NCBI RefSeq assembly: GCF_026230105.1
Contig: NC_079474.1
Coordinates: forward strand, 21,160,794 to 21,224,793
From: Diorhabda sublineata
Lineage: Eukaryota; Arthropoda; Insecta; Coleoptera; Chrysomelidae
DNA length: 64,000 bases
Reading direction: 5' to 3'
Shown in pieces: positions 23,196 to 35,370 of this stretch (its first letter is position 1; each line of letters starts with the position of its first letter). The notes under the pieces were generated by a model, which was not told the origin of the DNA, ran no database searches, and saw only the letters and a list, made by a program, of their open reading frames with translations. The position numbers were made by a program, and so were the translations under genes.

Positions 23196-25126
23196 GTATT
23201 TGCTTATGTGTTAGAAAATTCTTAATAGAATATCAGCCATAAGATCATATTATTTTCTATCCAAAAATCGTTTAAGAATGTCGTTGTGAAGATTTTTATA
23301 AAAATAAAGAAATTTGTGTATCGAGCTTTTATTAAATATTTACGCCTACGCAAATAAGAAATGGTATTGGATACTATCAGACCAAAGTTGGAGAGAAAGA
23401 AAAGGCTATCGGCATATTTTGAATAAACACATTTCACCGAAGAAATATGCATGAGTCAGTTATTCGCGAGTTTGAGCGAGATGTGTTGGATTTTTGGCAT
23501 GAATTCTGTATTGAAACCTGGATTCACCTCTACCCTTTTGAAACAAGAAAACTCTCTAGTCAGTGAATTACAAAGTGTGGAAAACAACCGCATTTGAAGG
23601 AAAAGAAAGTATTTTTCCATTAGGATAACGCAACATCTCACACTTATAGGTTTTTTTATACCAGTCAACTAAAAGTTTATTGTCTTCGGTTCTTAAGAAT
23701 TTCTGGTCAAGAAAATGTGCTAGAAATTGATAACCATTCAAATAGCAACCAGCATCAACAACGCAATATTCATTCCACGTGTAAGTTTGAATATTAATCT
23801 AGAATTAATTGAAGTGTGCACATCTTCAGGTTGAGATCGGAAAATTTTTAAAAAACCTTCACTAAGCAAATTTACTTCAAAGACTTGAAATATTACTTAT
23901 TTAATAAAAGTCATCTCCGGGAAAAATTTTCGGACATACTATTTAGAATATTCGTAATGGATCTTCCTTATATTAGGAACATAATGAGGAGTACAAACAA
24001 ACAACAAATCCTTTCGCTTTTATGTTAAAAGGATATCAAACTTATTTGGGGAGACAACAGACTCGCATCTTAAATTTTTATTTGTGTTCTCTTTATGGGA
24101 TCGTCGACGAGGCAGTATGTTTCAGATGCAACTATGGATTTGATTGAAAAAAAATTTCATGGATTGAACAAAATAAGATTTACTAGGTTGAGAAGGCGAT
24201 ATGTAGGAATACTGACTCCTTATACGAGTATTACAAACTTATTGTCTTTTAACATACCAGCGAAATTTTACAGACGAAAGGAATCAAACAAATTAGATTT
24301 CCAAATCAACTCGAGAATACTGAATCAGATTCAAAGAAAAAAGTCCCTCGAATGAAAATATGATCATGCTAATGTCAAATATTCAAATAAAAAGAAGCAG
24401 AATGATCTCGAATTAGGGATATTAAATTGAAAATTATCATCGATCTGTACAAATAATGGTTTTTAAAGCTGAATAATGGATTATCTCCATAATATTTGGA
24501 GTTGAATTGGAAAATTTCCATTTCATCGTGCGGTACAAGGATGATCACAATATCATTGATATACTCGAAACATTTCCCACAATTTTTCAACAAGAATAAT
24601 AATTATGAGTTAGTATTAATCATTAGTGATATCAAATCATATTAGATATGTAGCAAACTTTTACATTTTCTTTCAAACCTATTCCATTTATTCCAAAACA
24701 TATATATTTCAATAAGTCTGGTTGAAATTGGACTACAAAAAACTACGGTCACCACGTTTTTCCATTATAGAAGATATTGAATTTTCTATTGGCAGTTTAG
24801 CTATAAATTTGTTGCAGGTATACTACTAAAAGTACCCTATAAATCACAGCCGCCCGCCCTGGTATGGAAATATCTACCTCAAACTGAACTGATTCAGTGT
24901 ATATCTCCACTCAACGGTTTTCATTTTGCATGAAATTTAGGTCAGTCTTAGCGTGAACAGTTTATTTATAGAATGTTAAGACAGATATCCAAGACTTGAA
25001 GTTTTTACCGTGGCTTTTTGGAAAAATTAAGGATAAACTTTCGCACTGAATAAATAACTGAGATTTTCTTGGTAATTTTATATAAGATTTGTTAATATTA
25101 TATATAAATATATATAAATCTAGATA
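23196..25126. other. Unassigned centre of inverted repeat
   Basis: No element or gene is recognised. An 86-codon frame at 24095-24355 (begins MGSSTRQYVSDATMDLIEKK, basic) has no motif I know; it is noted but not called. Confidence 0.4.
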
Positions 25127-25615
25127 CAGGGTCATTCATTAAGAATGTCCAATCTCTGAACTGTAGATTCTAGAACTCAAAATATGATGATTCTGCTCAA
25201 CATGACTTATTCAAATATTGCTAGTTTCCGAGATACGGTTTCCGTTCAAAGTTTAAATTCAAATGTTGATTTTCGCAATAATTTTTTACGTTTTCACAAT
25301 TTCTCTTTGAAAATTTAACATTGCTAATACAGGGCGCTAGTTACACTTGTTTGTGTTAATTAAATCTAAGTAAACTTTTTTTGGGATAAACTTACAACAA
25401 AAATAATAAAAGAATATTAAAAAGCGTTAAATTCTACAGAAAACAGTTACTCTTCTTTGATTCGTGTAACTCAAACGGTTATCGAGTTATTTGCTTCTGA
25501 AATGCTCGAAATGCCCACCATTTACTTCAATACACTTTATGGATTCGCTTTCGTAAAGATCTCTTAATATCAAAATCACATTCGTGAGTTCAGCCGTGGT
25601 TTAATTTTTCGTTTT
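25127..25615 (-). mobile_element. Tc1/IS630-like element relic
   Basis: Begins after TA with CAGGGTCATTCATTAAGAAT, a typical terminal sequence of insect IS630/Tc1-type elements. Near 25490-25600 the minus strand reads IKCIEVNGGHFEHF, the conserved C-terminal end of such transposases. The rest of the transposase is missing and the second end was not located, so this is a truncated or internally deleted copy. Confidence 0.6.
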
Positions 25616-25719
25616 CTCTCCAAGTAGACTTGTGGCTATTAAACAGTATGTGAAGAGTTTCATTTTATAAATAATACATTAGTATACTATTTATTAACAA
25701 TTTAGTAATCAACAAGAGT

Positions 25720-28516
25720 AAAGTTATACTAGTGGGAGAGAAGAAAGTGAAAAAGCAAATTATAAGTACAGAAACCATGGGAAAATATCTGATTTTACAC
25801 ATGAAAAGAGCCACAGCGTGGCGAAGAAAAGCAACTATCAAATAAAATGAGATAGTTATAAATCCCAACATATACGAAAGATGCAGTTTTTATTAATAAA
25901 ATAATAAATTATCGAGAAAGTCAAAAATAGTAGAGGAAGAAAAACTCTTCATGAATAATCTCCCTAGTTAGGAAAGTACTTGAGAAAAATAACAAGGCAA
26001 GGATAAAAAACTATAAGAGCAAAATAGTAAGGGAGAAGAAATGAGTACAAGAGACGGAATATGCAAAGAAGAGGAATCGAAAAACGATTCGAACGATGAA
26101 GATGTCAAGAAAAGTAAAAAATAAGAATGAAGAATTACACTGCAAGATTTCACAAAGTAACTTAGATCTCACAGGATCACTACTCAATAACATATACTGA
26201 TTCACAAGCGGAAAAAATAACCACGATTTAACACAAAATGATGAATCTTGGAGCAATAAGGGAATAAAATGGCTTAGGGAGAAGTTATTGGACGAAAACA
26301 AAAGCAAAAAATACACAAAGTAGCTATTGTATCACCAACAACAATGAAAAGAAGATAAAAACAACTTACAAAAACAAGGGAAGATGAATAGAAACAATTA
26401 AAAATAAGATAAGAGAAATACGCAGCAGTGAAAACATAAGACTATGGATTTGTAGAAGTATAAAACTTCTCTCTAGCAATAATCATCAACAGTGGTGTTT
26501 AAATATTAGCATTCAAAGCCAAAATTCAAACATTTTTTTTGTCATATTCCTTTACTTGGCTGTATTCAATTAAATTTCCCGCATATTTCTGACAATTAAT
26601 TTTATTTCTCTTGCATTCACTTTGTCTCTGTTTCTTTTATTGTGATCAACTGAAAATCTATTGCCGTGAAAAATATATTGGATATTTTTCCTCCCATTTT
26701 AATATATACGTATAAATAATTCATTGCTACTAATTTTGTTATTGCAACTTCTAATATTGTACCAACACTATTTCAATGGTATTTGACGACAAATTTATAT
26801 TTAAACTCAATATTTTCACTTTTTTCACGGAAAAATTCAAACACCCACTTTCACGTTCAGGGTAGGCCCATACTCAAAAAAATTTATCACCTCTAAATAA
26901 ACCTGAACTAATAAACAATCATGTATTGCTGTATTAAACGCTATACTTAATCCTTCTTTGTTATACTTTCCAATTCGTGCTTTAATTAAAAATTTTTTTT
27001 TGAGTTTGATCCGTTCTCCACAATTAATAAATTATTTATCCTTCCACTCTAAGACTTTTGTCAGCACGTTTCTTCCAACTATTTTAGGTTCCCGATTTTC
27101 ACTCAAAATATTATACGTGTATTTCCCATCTACCCTGTTTGGTAACATAGTTTCTTTTTCTCCCATCAAATGAATATGTCCCATTAATTCTGCGAACATA
27201 TTTCAAACTTTTTTTATTTCTTTTCTGTGTATATTTTCTGGTATGCTTCCTTTTCATTATTTCTACTTTCTAAGTATAAATCATTTTATACAGTGATAAT
27301 CTTTCACATTTGTCAAAGTTTTGTTATGTGATTCTTCATGTAAAAACATTTTTTTGATAAAACAATTACTTCAGAAAAAAAACTTTTAACATGAATGATT
27401 GAATGTCCATTCAATTCATTTTTAGTATTCGTATGGTTATACATTGTTATTACGCGAGTTTTTACAATGGAAAATCGGAAATATACATTGAATAAAAATT
27501 CTCATTTTCTAAATTCTCCCTGAGTTGTATGTCTCGATTATTCTATGAAGTAAACACTTGCGAAATGTATTAGAATGTTAAAACAGCTAAACCTCAATTT
27601 AGGGAAATTGTTCTTTGGTATTATATATAAGTGACTAATTTGAAAGCCAAATGATATGATTACGATACGTTTATTGATTTTGATTTGTTGTTTTTGATTC
27701 AACTCATAGTAGAAAAACTGATGTCCAACAAAAACATACCTACCCATGTTTTCAATAATAACATACTCTCTTAGTTTTAGATTCTGATTCGTGTTTCATA
27801 CTTTAACCTTCAAATTTTTCTGTTATTTTCAAGTTCCTGTTTAAGTGGTATGTTAATGCTTTTTTCTAAAATCTGTAGTGAATGGAGACTTGAATTACGC
27901 AACATTATTCAAACAACCAAAATAACTAAAACAGATAACACACCATAGCTGAAATGCTGAATAATTTCGAATTATACATATTTCCAATAATGAAACTATC
28001 TTGACATTTTTTGCTTTTTTTTTTCATTTATATTTTCAGACGAAAACCAACCCCACACATTCAGAATGCTCAAATATTGTTTTCACTTGTTCGTAATATA
28101 ATTCGAAATTTTACCACAGCGTCATGCTCTAGAACTAGCTTAAATCTTACAAAGAAAATTCTCATTTACTTAAATTCCAATTGCTCTTTGAAAAATATTG
28201 TTAGAGCTAATTTTTTATTTGTAACTTTTGTCATACATAAAATGATCGATTTTTTCCCTTAACTACAATTGTCACTAGTTATACGAGGTCTGGCTATTAA
28301 ATAACGCATAATGGGTGCCCTACACGGGTGGGGTGAAAAACGAGTAGTGTGTTGTGTATCTAGATGTCTTGTCTATGTACGTTTCAAAACAGGTTTCCGT
28401 CACTATTATAGTATTTGTGCAGTAGCGGTTTGAGGTGAGAATCCGAATGTAGAATGATTTTTATAATAAAACCCTTCTTCTTAAGCAGTCTCGTTATTTA
28501 ATAGCCAGACCTCGTA
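25720..28516 (-). repeat. Right arm of large inverted repeat
   Basis: Reverse complement of the left arm (18112-22395), ending at its outer edge with the mariner terminus at 28516. It lacks the left arm's Penelope-like fragment and has instead about 350 unrelated bases around 26540-26890. Divergence by many substitutions and indels shows the duplication is old. Confidence 0.9.
28284..28516 (-). mobile_element. Short mariner-derived MITE
   Basis: 233 bases bounded by ACGAGGTCTGGCTATTAA and its inverse TTAATAGCCAGACCTCGT, flanked by TA. The ends and about 100 bases inside each end match the mariner at 18112-18693; the transposase segment retained there is missing here. Inner flank (CTAGTGACAATTGTAG) matches that of the left mariner, so both derive from one insertion carried along in the inverted duplication. 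Confidence 0.93.
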
Positions 28517-29695
28517 TATATGGATAGTATAAGATTTAGTCCATTTAAACTTCTCACTGTAATTTCAAGTTCGATTTTTGTCAAAGAGAAAATTATTAAA
28601 GAAAGTATTATGAAGGAAACTTATTTTGATAACTTGAAATAATCGATAACAACCAGTTCGCGTTAAGCATTTTGAAAATGTAATTATTATCAACAACTCA
28701 GCTTTTCAGTGTATTGATGAAAAATTCGTTGATTCGTTGATCCGGATTCGATCTTTTAAACTGTTGTTTTCTTGGTTAGTCCAGGTCAAAGTTGATCATA
28801 TGGTACATCAGGACAGTAATTACGAGAATCGATTCAATAGTGAATAGATTGCATACGCCATTTTAGTGAAATTGATGTGATTATACAAAAAAAAAATACA
28901 GTATAACTTATATTATTTCCAAATAAAACACTGACACCACAATTCAACACCATTTTGCGAGAAAATGTGAGAAAGAAAAGAGGAATAAGAATGGAATATT
29001 TTTCTCTGATATAACGATTACTCAAGCCAACAACTTGGATAGAATGGAAGTTTTTTATTTATATATTTTCGACCACGATATTTCCACATAAAGCGTTCTA
29101 AACTACGAGAAATATTTCATAGAGTGGAAATTCAGCTTTTATCTACTTCCGTTTATGATAGAAAATGATGTATATCACTGTTATAGCCCATTGTTGAATT
29201 TATTGATGAATCAACAATTCGTGAACTATTTAAACATTGTGATAAATATTGAGACGAAAGAGTTCATTTAAATAGTCCAGAAAGTTAAATTTTGTTAGAA
29301 ACTAAATTCCTGTAAACTGATAACGTTTATTGAAATTATTCAAATCAACGATTATTATGTGAGACACATCTTATTTTTATTTGTGAATTATTTCTTCCAT
29401 CCATCCATGTTTTGATATAGTTTCCCATTTAAAAATATTTGAATTTGAAAACATTGCACAAATGTTACTCAGACAGAAATAAAATCTCTTGTGTTTAAAT
29501 TAACTCTCACCCCCCGTGCGAACCATTGGGATCCGTCATTTAGTTGAAGGATACAAAAGTGTTCCTTATTTTTAGCATAAATCCTCTCGGATTACCAAAT
29601 TTTTGTCTTATATTAATGTATAATATAAATAATAAATTTAGCTAATTAAATTCAAGGTTTATTGTATTCAGTGAAATTTATGGTAAACTATCCTG
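28517..29695. other. Unassigned AT-rich stretch
   Basis: No coding similarity or repeat structure recognised. Confidence 0.4.
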
Positions 29696-29698
29696 ATA

Positions 29699-29808
29699 GG
29701 GACCCACATCATAGATGAATGATTCCGGGTGTCCCTTGGACACTTGAGTACCATTAAGGTATCAATTTACGTACATTATTTTTTGTATCGATTTGACTCT
29801 AACGACCA
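29699..29808. repeat. Dispersed repeat, copy 1
   Basis: About 108 bases containing ATTCCGGGTGTCCCTTGGA match 39365-39471 in the same orientation with few differences. Family unknown; see the other copy. Confidence 0.85.
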
Positions 29809-30014
29809 TACTATAGATAAATATAACCTCACATACAATAGGATTTTTCAGTATTTAAGAGCGGTCTGTAAACAGATAGAAGTCTTAATATTCAGGCGTT
29901 CGTTCGAGTATAGTCGTCGGATTATTGAAACCACGTTCAACTACTTATTTTATTATTTAATGAATATTTAATTTCAAAGTAGTTTTGATGTTTTAATGCA
30001 ACGAATATGGTCAA

Positions 30015-30850
30015 CTATCATTGATTACCCCGAAGATACATTACAATATGGTCCTTCGAGTGTGAATTTGAAATAAAATCATACATTTTGTTCCTATGAT
30101 TTCGGATTTTAAGTGAAACCATCCTAAATCTCCAAAGAAGAGCTGTAAGCCATATATTTAAGTGAACATTATTAAATAGAGATATTACATCCCATCCTAA
30201 CAATATATAATTTGGTGATTATATCATATTATCAAAAGTTTATTTGATGTTAAACGAGTTTTTTATATAATAATCATAAGATTTAGTAAAAATTTCAGTT
30301 AATCAATTAGTAAGGGATTCTATGGGAGTGTTAATTGATGCTACAATAGGTCTAGCTGATAGAGTAGATTTACGAATTTTTGGTAAACAGTAGAAATTAG
30401 CAGAAATACCGTTATAGTTTATTAATTTCGTTTGGGTTTCTTTGTCAATTTGTTTTTTTTAAAACTTTTTTCATTGATTTGTGACAATTATCAGTTGTTT
30501 TTAAAGTTGGATCATTATTGAGTTCTTTGTATGATGTATTATTGTAGATAAATTCTTTGGATAATTCTAAATACTGTTGTTTCTCCATAATGACTGTGAC
30601 ATTGCCTTTGTCAGATGGTATGACTATTGAATCTAGATTTTCTTTTAGAAAGTTTTTGGTTTTATATAAAAAATCTTTAAAAACAGAAGATTATTTCTAT
30701 TCATGAATGTGCTTAGTTAAAATGTTGGTTGCTTTGGCTATAGCGACATTTCTTTCTTGTTCATTTTGTATGAAAGAGGATATGTAATCAATATTGGCTA
30801 ACATAGTTTTGATTGAAATATATTTAGTAATTATAGGTTCAATACTGAAT
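30015..30850 (-). pseudogene. Penelope-like reverse transcriptase fragment
   Basis: Minus-strand reading from about 30850 gives FIQNEQERNVAIAKATNIL, KTKNFLKENLDSIVIPSDKG and NVTVIMEKQQYLELSKEF, which is the N-terminal region of Penelope-like RTs. After several shifts a KIH-like segment is followed by WDVISLFNNVHLNIWLTALL (about 30190-30130), equivalent to the WDVVSLFTNVP motif with the catalytic Asp. The remaining RT and the GIY-YIG domain are absent. It is on the same strand as the 20926-21510 fragment, and the two cover different parts of the protein. Confidence 0.8.
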
Positions 30851-30944
30851 TTAGGTTTTAAATATTGAAATTTTCAGAAATTTGGTTATTTATTATGGAG
30901 GTCAGTTTTTGGTAAAAGACCGATAAGCTAGGAGTGCTAAATTG

Positions 30945-31110
30945 ACCAAGACATGGCATTTCATTCCGGCTCACTCCCCTCCATATGGCGGTGTCTGGAA
31001 AGCCCGAATAAAGAGTATTAAATCTCATTTGAAGCGGGTTTTGGGTTAACAGATCATTAGCTTTTGAGGACTTCATAGTAGATATGCTATGTCATATCTG
31101 GATGAGCTTT
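30945..31110 (+). pseudogene. BEL/Pao integrase fragment
   Basis: The plus strand reads WHFIPAHSPPYGGVWKARIK and SIKSHLKRVLG, a segment strongly conserved in BEL/Pao integrases (the third acidic-residue region, here with Lys-Ala where Glu-Ala is usual). It is only about 55 codons long, ends in stops, and has no other Pao domain near it. It abuts the Penelope-like fragment on the opposite strand. Confidence 0.75.
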
Positions 31111-31219
31111 TCGTCGTAGTATTCTTATCGTCGCCGCTGTGGTCATGGATATTAGACGGTTTGCAATCGGAAAAATGACGCGGGTGACGGTAGACGAAAA
31201 GAAAAAAACAATAATGTAT

Positions 31220-32290
31220 TCAAATTTGATATTTATTCATAATTTTGTGTAACAGAGTTTTTAACTGATTGAATAGCGCATCTTCGGGGCAGGTTACTTG
31301 GAATAAACTCCAAGTAAATGGTTTCGCTTCAACAACTTTGCGTTTATATTCACTGTATTTGTAATATGAATTTTTGTGGAAAAAGTAAATGTGTCCATCC
31401 GTATAGCGAACTGCAGATGTTACATCTTCAGGAATGTCGAGAAAGACGTCATCCAAATGTCCTCTATTAAGGGGTAGCAAATACATTTGTTGTATGGGAT
31501 TGATTAAATCCGGCTTTCATAAATATTTTTCATATCCCACATACATTCTATAGTTGGGAAATTGTGGAGCCATCGCGAGAAGTCCGGTACCTAAATTTCA
31601 CAAAGGTTCTTTTTAGTTCCTCTTTTGGTAGGTATATTTTTTCGGGTTGTAAGTGTTAACGTTGATTTTACTGTAGTCGTCAACTTAGTCTTCGACGCTG
31701 TGAAAGAATGTATTTTTTCGTATATTCCCATACATAGCTATCATGGCGTTTTTATCGTCTTCATTCTGTTCTACCGTATCTATTTGTGGGATGTTTTGAC
31801 ATAGCTATGTCGCAAGCCGAGAGCATGTCCAATTTCATTAAAAAACTATTTTTTTGGAACCTTGTGATAATCGTCAAAATACCATTTTCGCTTGATATCC
31901 AGATGAATTTCAATACATTTTCCATATGGGTTGGGTAAGTTCGAATGGACATCGATCGGTTCTTTGACAGTCGCTTCGAAAATAATGCTTAGCTGGTTTT
32001 AAATGCAGATCGGTAGCTTGCGTAAAATACCACAGTTATCCAGTTTTGTTCTATTTTGGATATACAACATAATTATTATCATCCATTATACACCGAGGTC
32101 CCTTCATTAAATCAATAGTTTCTTTATTAGGTGTTTCATCAACAGGAAGATTGTACTTTTCTTGGAAATAAATAAGAAAGGACTCCAAGTCAGGTAAAGA
32201 ATTTTGACTTGAATTCATGTAACTGAACTGTTCAAAAAAAGATGTTGCATATTGCACAGCATCATTTTCGGTGCGTGTAGCAGCAGACAT
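31220..32290 (-). pseudogene. Matrix metalloproteinase-like cargo (M10A), copy B
   Basis: The 79-codon frame starting at 32290 is an MMP prodomain: AVQYATSFFEQFSYM, FLIYFQEKYNLPVDE and ETIDLMKGPRCIMDD, where PRC (Cys near 32091) is the cysteine switch that keeps MMPs latent. No signal peptide precedes it. Further on, CIEIHLDIKRKWYFDD and NEIGHALGLRHSY (about 31839-31805) are the catalytic region; the first zinc His is replaced by Asn (AAT). A third part has FPNYRMYVGYEKYL, and the frame 31486-31220 reads IPEDVTSAVRYTDGHIYFFH, a hemopexin repeat. Four or more breaks make it inactive. Parallels with copy A show both descend from one MMP-bearing Polinton lineage. Confidence 0.85.
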
Positions 32291-33039
32291 TAGAATAAAA
32301 ATAAAAATAAATAAATAAAAAAATTAGCCGCTTTTGGTGGGTGTCGAGTGAACCATTACGTTCTTAAACCTCTGTTTCCGTTAAGGTTACTACCACCGAA
32401 GTTACATGGGCAGGCGATTTGGTTAATGAACAACTAACCTTGTATTCCATGGGATGCTGGTTATACCAACTTGCACCACTTCAAGTATATAATGACACAC
32501 TGGACTGAAAACATTGATTAGATTGATTAGAAAAAGTAACTATATTCAACAATTCAGTTATCGAATTAGAAGAGCATCTTAACCTGAAAATGTTAGATCG
32601 GAAATTTTTTTTATCATACAAAAACGTGTGCACTGTCAAATATATTTTTTGTATATGAAAATTTCATTGTGCAGCAATAAATATTTAGTTTTACATATAC
32701 TTGCATTTATTCATCTCTATAGTTAAACAATATCGTAATTATCAAGCATATTTTATTATTAAATATATATTTTATTTTTAAATTCATTGTACAAATTATT
32801 ATTGGTATTATTATAATTGGTATTGCAATAAGTATCCTCGAATATGACTCGACATAGGCGGACAGCTTTGATGGTAACTAGATACTTTCAAATATGTTTC
32901 ACACCCATTCATAGACATCCCATAAATTGCTACAAATGGTTTATTTTTTTACTTATGAAATAAAGCACGTCACGTTTAAAATTTGTTGAAAACAACTTTC
33001 AATCCACTCTATTTTTTAATTGTAGAAGTCATCTGATAC
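32291..33039. other. Polinton B spacer, mostly unassigned
   Basis: Lies between the divergently oriented metalloproteinase and polymerase starts, so both promoters would be here. A minus-strand reading near 32350-32460 (CNFGGSNLNGNRGLRT) may be the end of another Polinton gene, but I cannot identify it. Confidence 0.35.
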
Positions 33040-33640
33040 TGAATGCTTCAACGTCTTATAGTAAACCTGATGAAATTGAATAATTTTTCGGACACAAAAA
33101 ATTATGTAAAAACAATAAAATATGAAAAGTGTGTGCCGTTTAGTGCAGGCTACTTCGTCAAATGTTCATATGATGATAACTTGTCGGACTTGAATAGCTA
33201 TAGAGGAAGAAATAGTATGGATTTGTCTGCTGATGAAATTGCTAGAATTTGCTAAAATTATCCATTCTCAAATTAAAACGAATGTATCAATAACTGAGAA
33301 GTCTTCTTCTTCTTCTTCCATATGTGGCAAAACACACTGTCATATTTGTGAAGAAGACTTTCCAGTTACATATGTAATTGTTGGAGATCAAAATCATTTC
33401 AACGGTAATTTTAGAGGATTTGCGCACCAAGCGTGCAATTTAAATTTCAAAAAATTATTTTTTGTCCTCGTAATGTTTCACAATTTGAATGGAGAGGGTA
33501 GTCATTTTATGATTGTTAATTTATGTAAAAAAGGGCGCTTGAGCTTACTTCCCAATAATAATATAGATATATTTGACAGGGATTTAATACTGGCGAATAT
33601 ATATCGAGTCGGTTTTATTCGAAACAAAAACTAAGAAATC
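33040..33640 (+). pseudogene. Polinton DNA polymerase B, N-terminal half
   Basis: Two frames (33043-33255 and 33233-33634) overlap across one shift. They read KYEKCVPFSAGYFVKCSYDD, LNSYRG, then THCHICEEDF and GDQNHFNGNFRGFAHQACNL, the zinc-binding CHIC...DHxHFTGxxRGxAHxxCN signature found before the exonuclease region of Polinton PolB, then VMFHNLNGEGSHFMI (exonuclease region) and KKGRLSLLPNNN. The usual RFIDS sequence and all polymerase motifs are missing after about 33560. Copy A begins almost exactly where this copy ends. One frameshift inside and truncation make it inactive. Confidence 0.88.
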
Positions 33641-34344
33641 ATGTGTATGCACTGTCTGCATGCATACATCTTAGTAAATCACACATTCGTAGGTTCAGAC
33701 GATAGGGAATCTGATATTCTCATAATTGTAAGAGTTACTACAATGCATGTATGACTTGAAAATTCTTCTCTTTGTCTAAATATTGTAGAGTTCCATTTTT
33801 GCATTAATTTTTAATATCAAAAATATTGACGCAACTTTGGATATTCGCTTTAGCCAGTGTATTATCTAATACACTAAGTTATCAAATGTGAAAAAACTGT
33901 TGAATATACAATTCAAATATAAACGTTTAAAATATTTCGTATTTTTTTTCTTTGCCAAAGATTATACAAGAAAACACATGAAAAATAATGATTTTTTTAA
34001 ATCTTTTTTCTAACTCATTACAACTCTTGTCTTGTAAATGATTTCCTTTAGAGCCGCATTTAAAGAATCTACACTATAGAACAGAAGAAGAAAGAAAATA
34101 TTTGCAATGGAATTAGACAATCATTAGCATTTATACAAAAATCTGAAACACTATAACAATATTCACGATAATTCAAATCTCCCAAAAGAGATATTCATTG
34201 AGATATAAATCATTGTTGAATTTCAAAATTTGATGAACTTCTCACTTTCATCGTGTTTGTTTATAAAAATAACTTCAGCGCATTGGAGAATGTCTTGTTT
34301 AATGGTACAGTATTCACCAAATAGATATATATATAGATATATAT

Positions 34345-34416
<72 letters not shown>

Positions 34417-34730
34417 ACGGTATTGTCTATATTTGAATTGTACCCTTCAAGATGTATATTGTGGACATCAGCATGTCTAATCAGTAGGTCAAAAATTCAT
34501 CCTCTTCATTTGGCTCGATACTGCTATATCCGCTATCTGACGACATGTTGATAACAACTAAGAAGGAACGTGAAACTGACTGAGAATATTGAATCAAAAT
34601 AACTTCAATTTATAAGACCTATCTAAGGGAAATAATATTCTTATCGTATATTTGCGGGTTTTTTGTTGATGGTATACTTCTAATTTTTAACCGCAGATGT
34701 GACCAGAATTTTCACTAATAAAGAATATCT
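33641..34730. other. Unassigned stretch with (TA)n
   Basis: No coding similarity. Holds the long (TA)n tract at 34322-34414. A short minus-strand reading near 34545-34480 (MSSDSGYSSIEPNEEDEFL) is acidic and might be a small Polinton ORF, not supportable further. Confidence 0.4.
34322..34414. repeat. (TA)n microsatellite with GATA interruptions
   Basis: About 90 bases of TA dinucleotides; the left third has GATATATATA units. Tyr-Ile frames across it are artefacts. Confidence 0.97.
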
Positions 34731-34734
34731 ACGC

Positions 34735-35049
34735 TTTTTTTTTGCCTGGTCGATAACAAAACCGCAGTTTACACTATATCCACGTTTTCTATCCAACTAT
34801 AATGCTTTTTGGTCACACCCAATCCATTTGACATACATCTTTTGACCTTTCCTTCTAAATACTTTTGCAACCAATTAAATATCGGGGTTTCATGTTTTTT
34901 GCAGCTATTCTTCATAAAAGCCACCGCTGATTGGTGTGCCTTGCATATGCTAACCTTTTAATAATTGTAGGACGCCGTGGATAATTCTTACGTACAGGTT
35001 TGTGGAGATCGTTTATGAACTGTTTCTTCTTCTTCTCTTTGGAAGACAT
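34735..35049 (-). pseudogene. Polinton integrase remnant (N- and C-terminus joined)
   Basis: Starting at 35049 the minus strand reads MSSKEKKKKQFINDLHKPVR then KNYPRRPTIIKRL, matching the integrase start in copy A (LHKPILRNYLRRR). It then jumps directly to the chromodomain-like end: GGFYEE-LQKT, FRRKGQKMYVKWIGCDQK (about 34865-34800). The whole catalytic core, roughly 200 residues, is deleted. The remaining sequence has further stops. Same strand as the WDD protein and ATPase that precede it. Confidence 0.8.
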
Positions 35050-35370
35050 AATGATACTTGTGTATATCACATAGCACCACCACTATTTATCTTTATCTCC
35101 AATTGATTAAGATGGTCTTGTATATTCAAATCCGCAATATTGCCAACAATACCTCTAACGCTCTTTTTCAAATCAGCCATTTCATTAATTTGTTTGGCAA
35201 TTCCTTTTTTCAATTTGATTACACTTTCTACAATCATATTCGTAAATTACATTTTTATTCAACCGTCATTCATTGTTGACAATCTGTACGAACACCATTC
35301 ACATCTTGGTCTAATTGTTTACGTAAATCCTCATCAGCATTTCTAAATTCTTTTTCAACAAAATTTTTGG

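Noticed and set aside
24095..24355. 86-codon basic ORF as a host gene
   Set aside because: No motif, no conserved neighbour and no evidence of introns or promoter.
18112..28516. The large inverted repeat as Polinton terminal repeats
   Set aside because: Arms are bounded by mariner ends, enclose no Polinton genes and point the wrong way relative to the Polinton fragments.
34223..34417. Tyr-Ile repeat proteins across (TA)n tracts (also at 11504-11779, 49907-50110, 59278-59526)
   Set aside because: Pure consequence of translating TA microsatellites.
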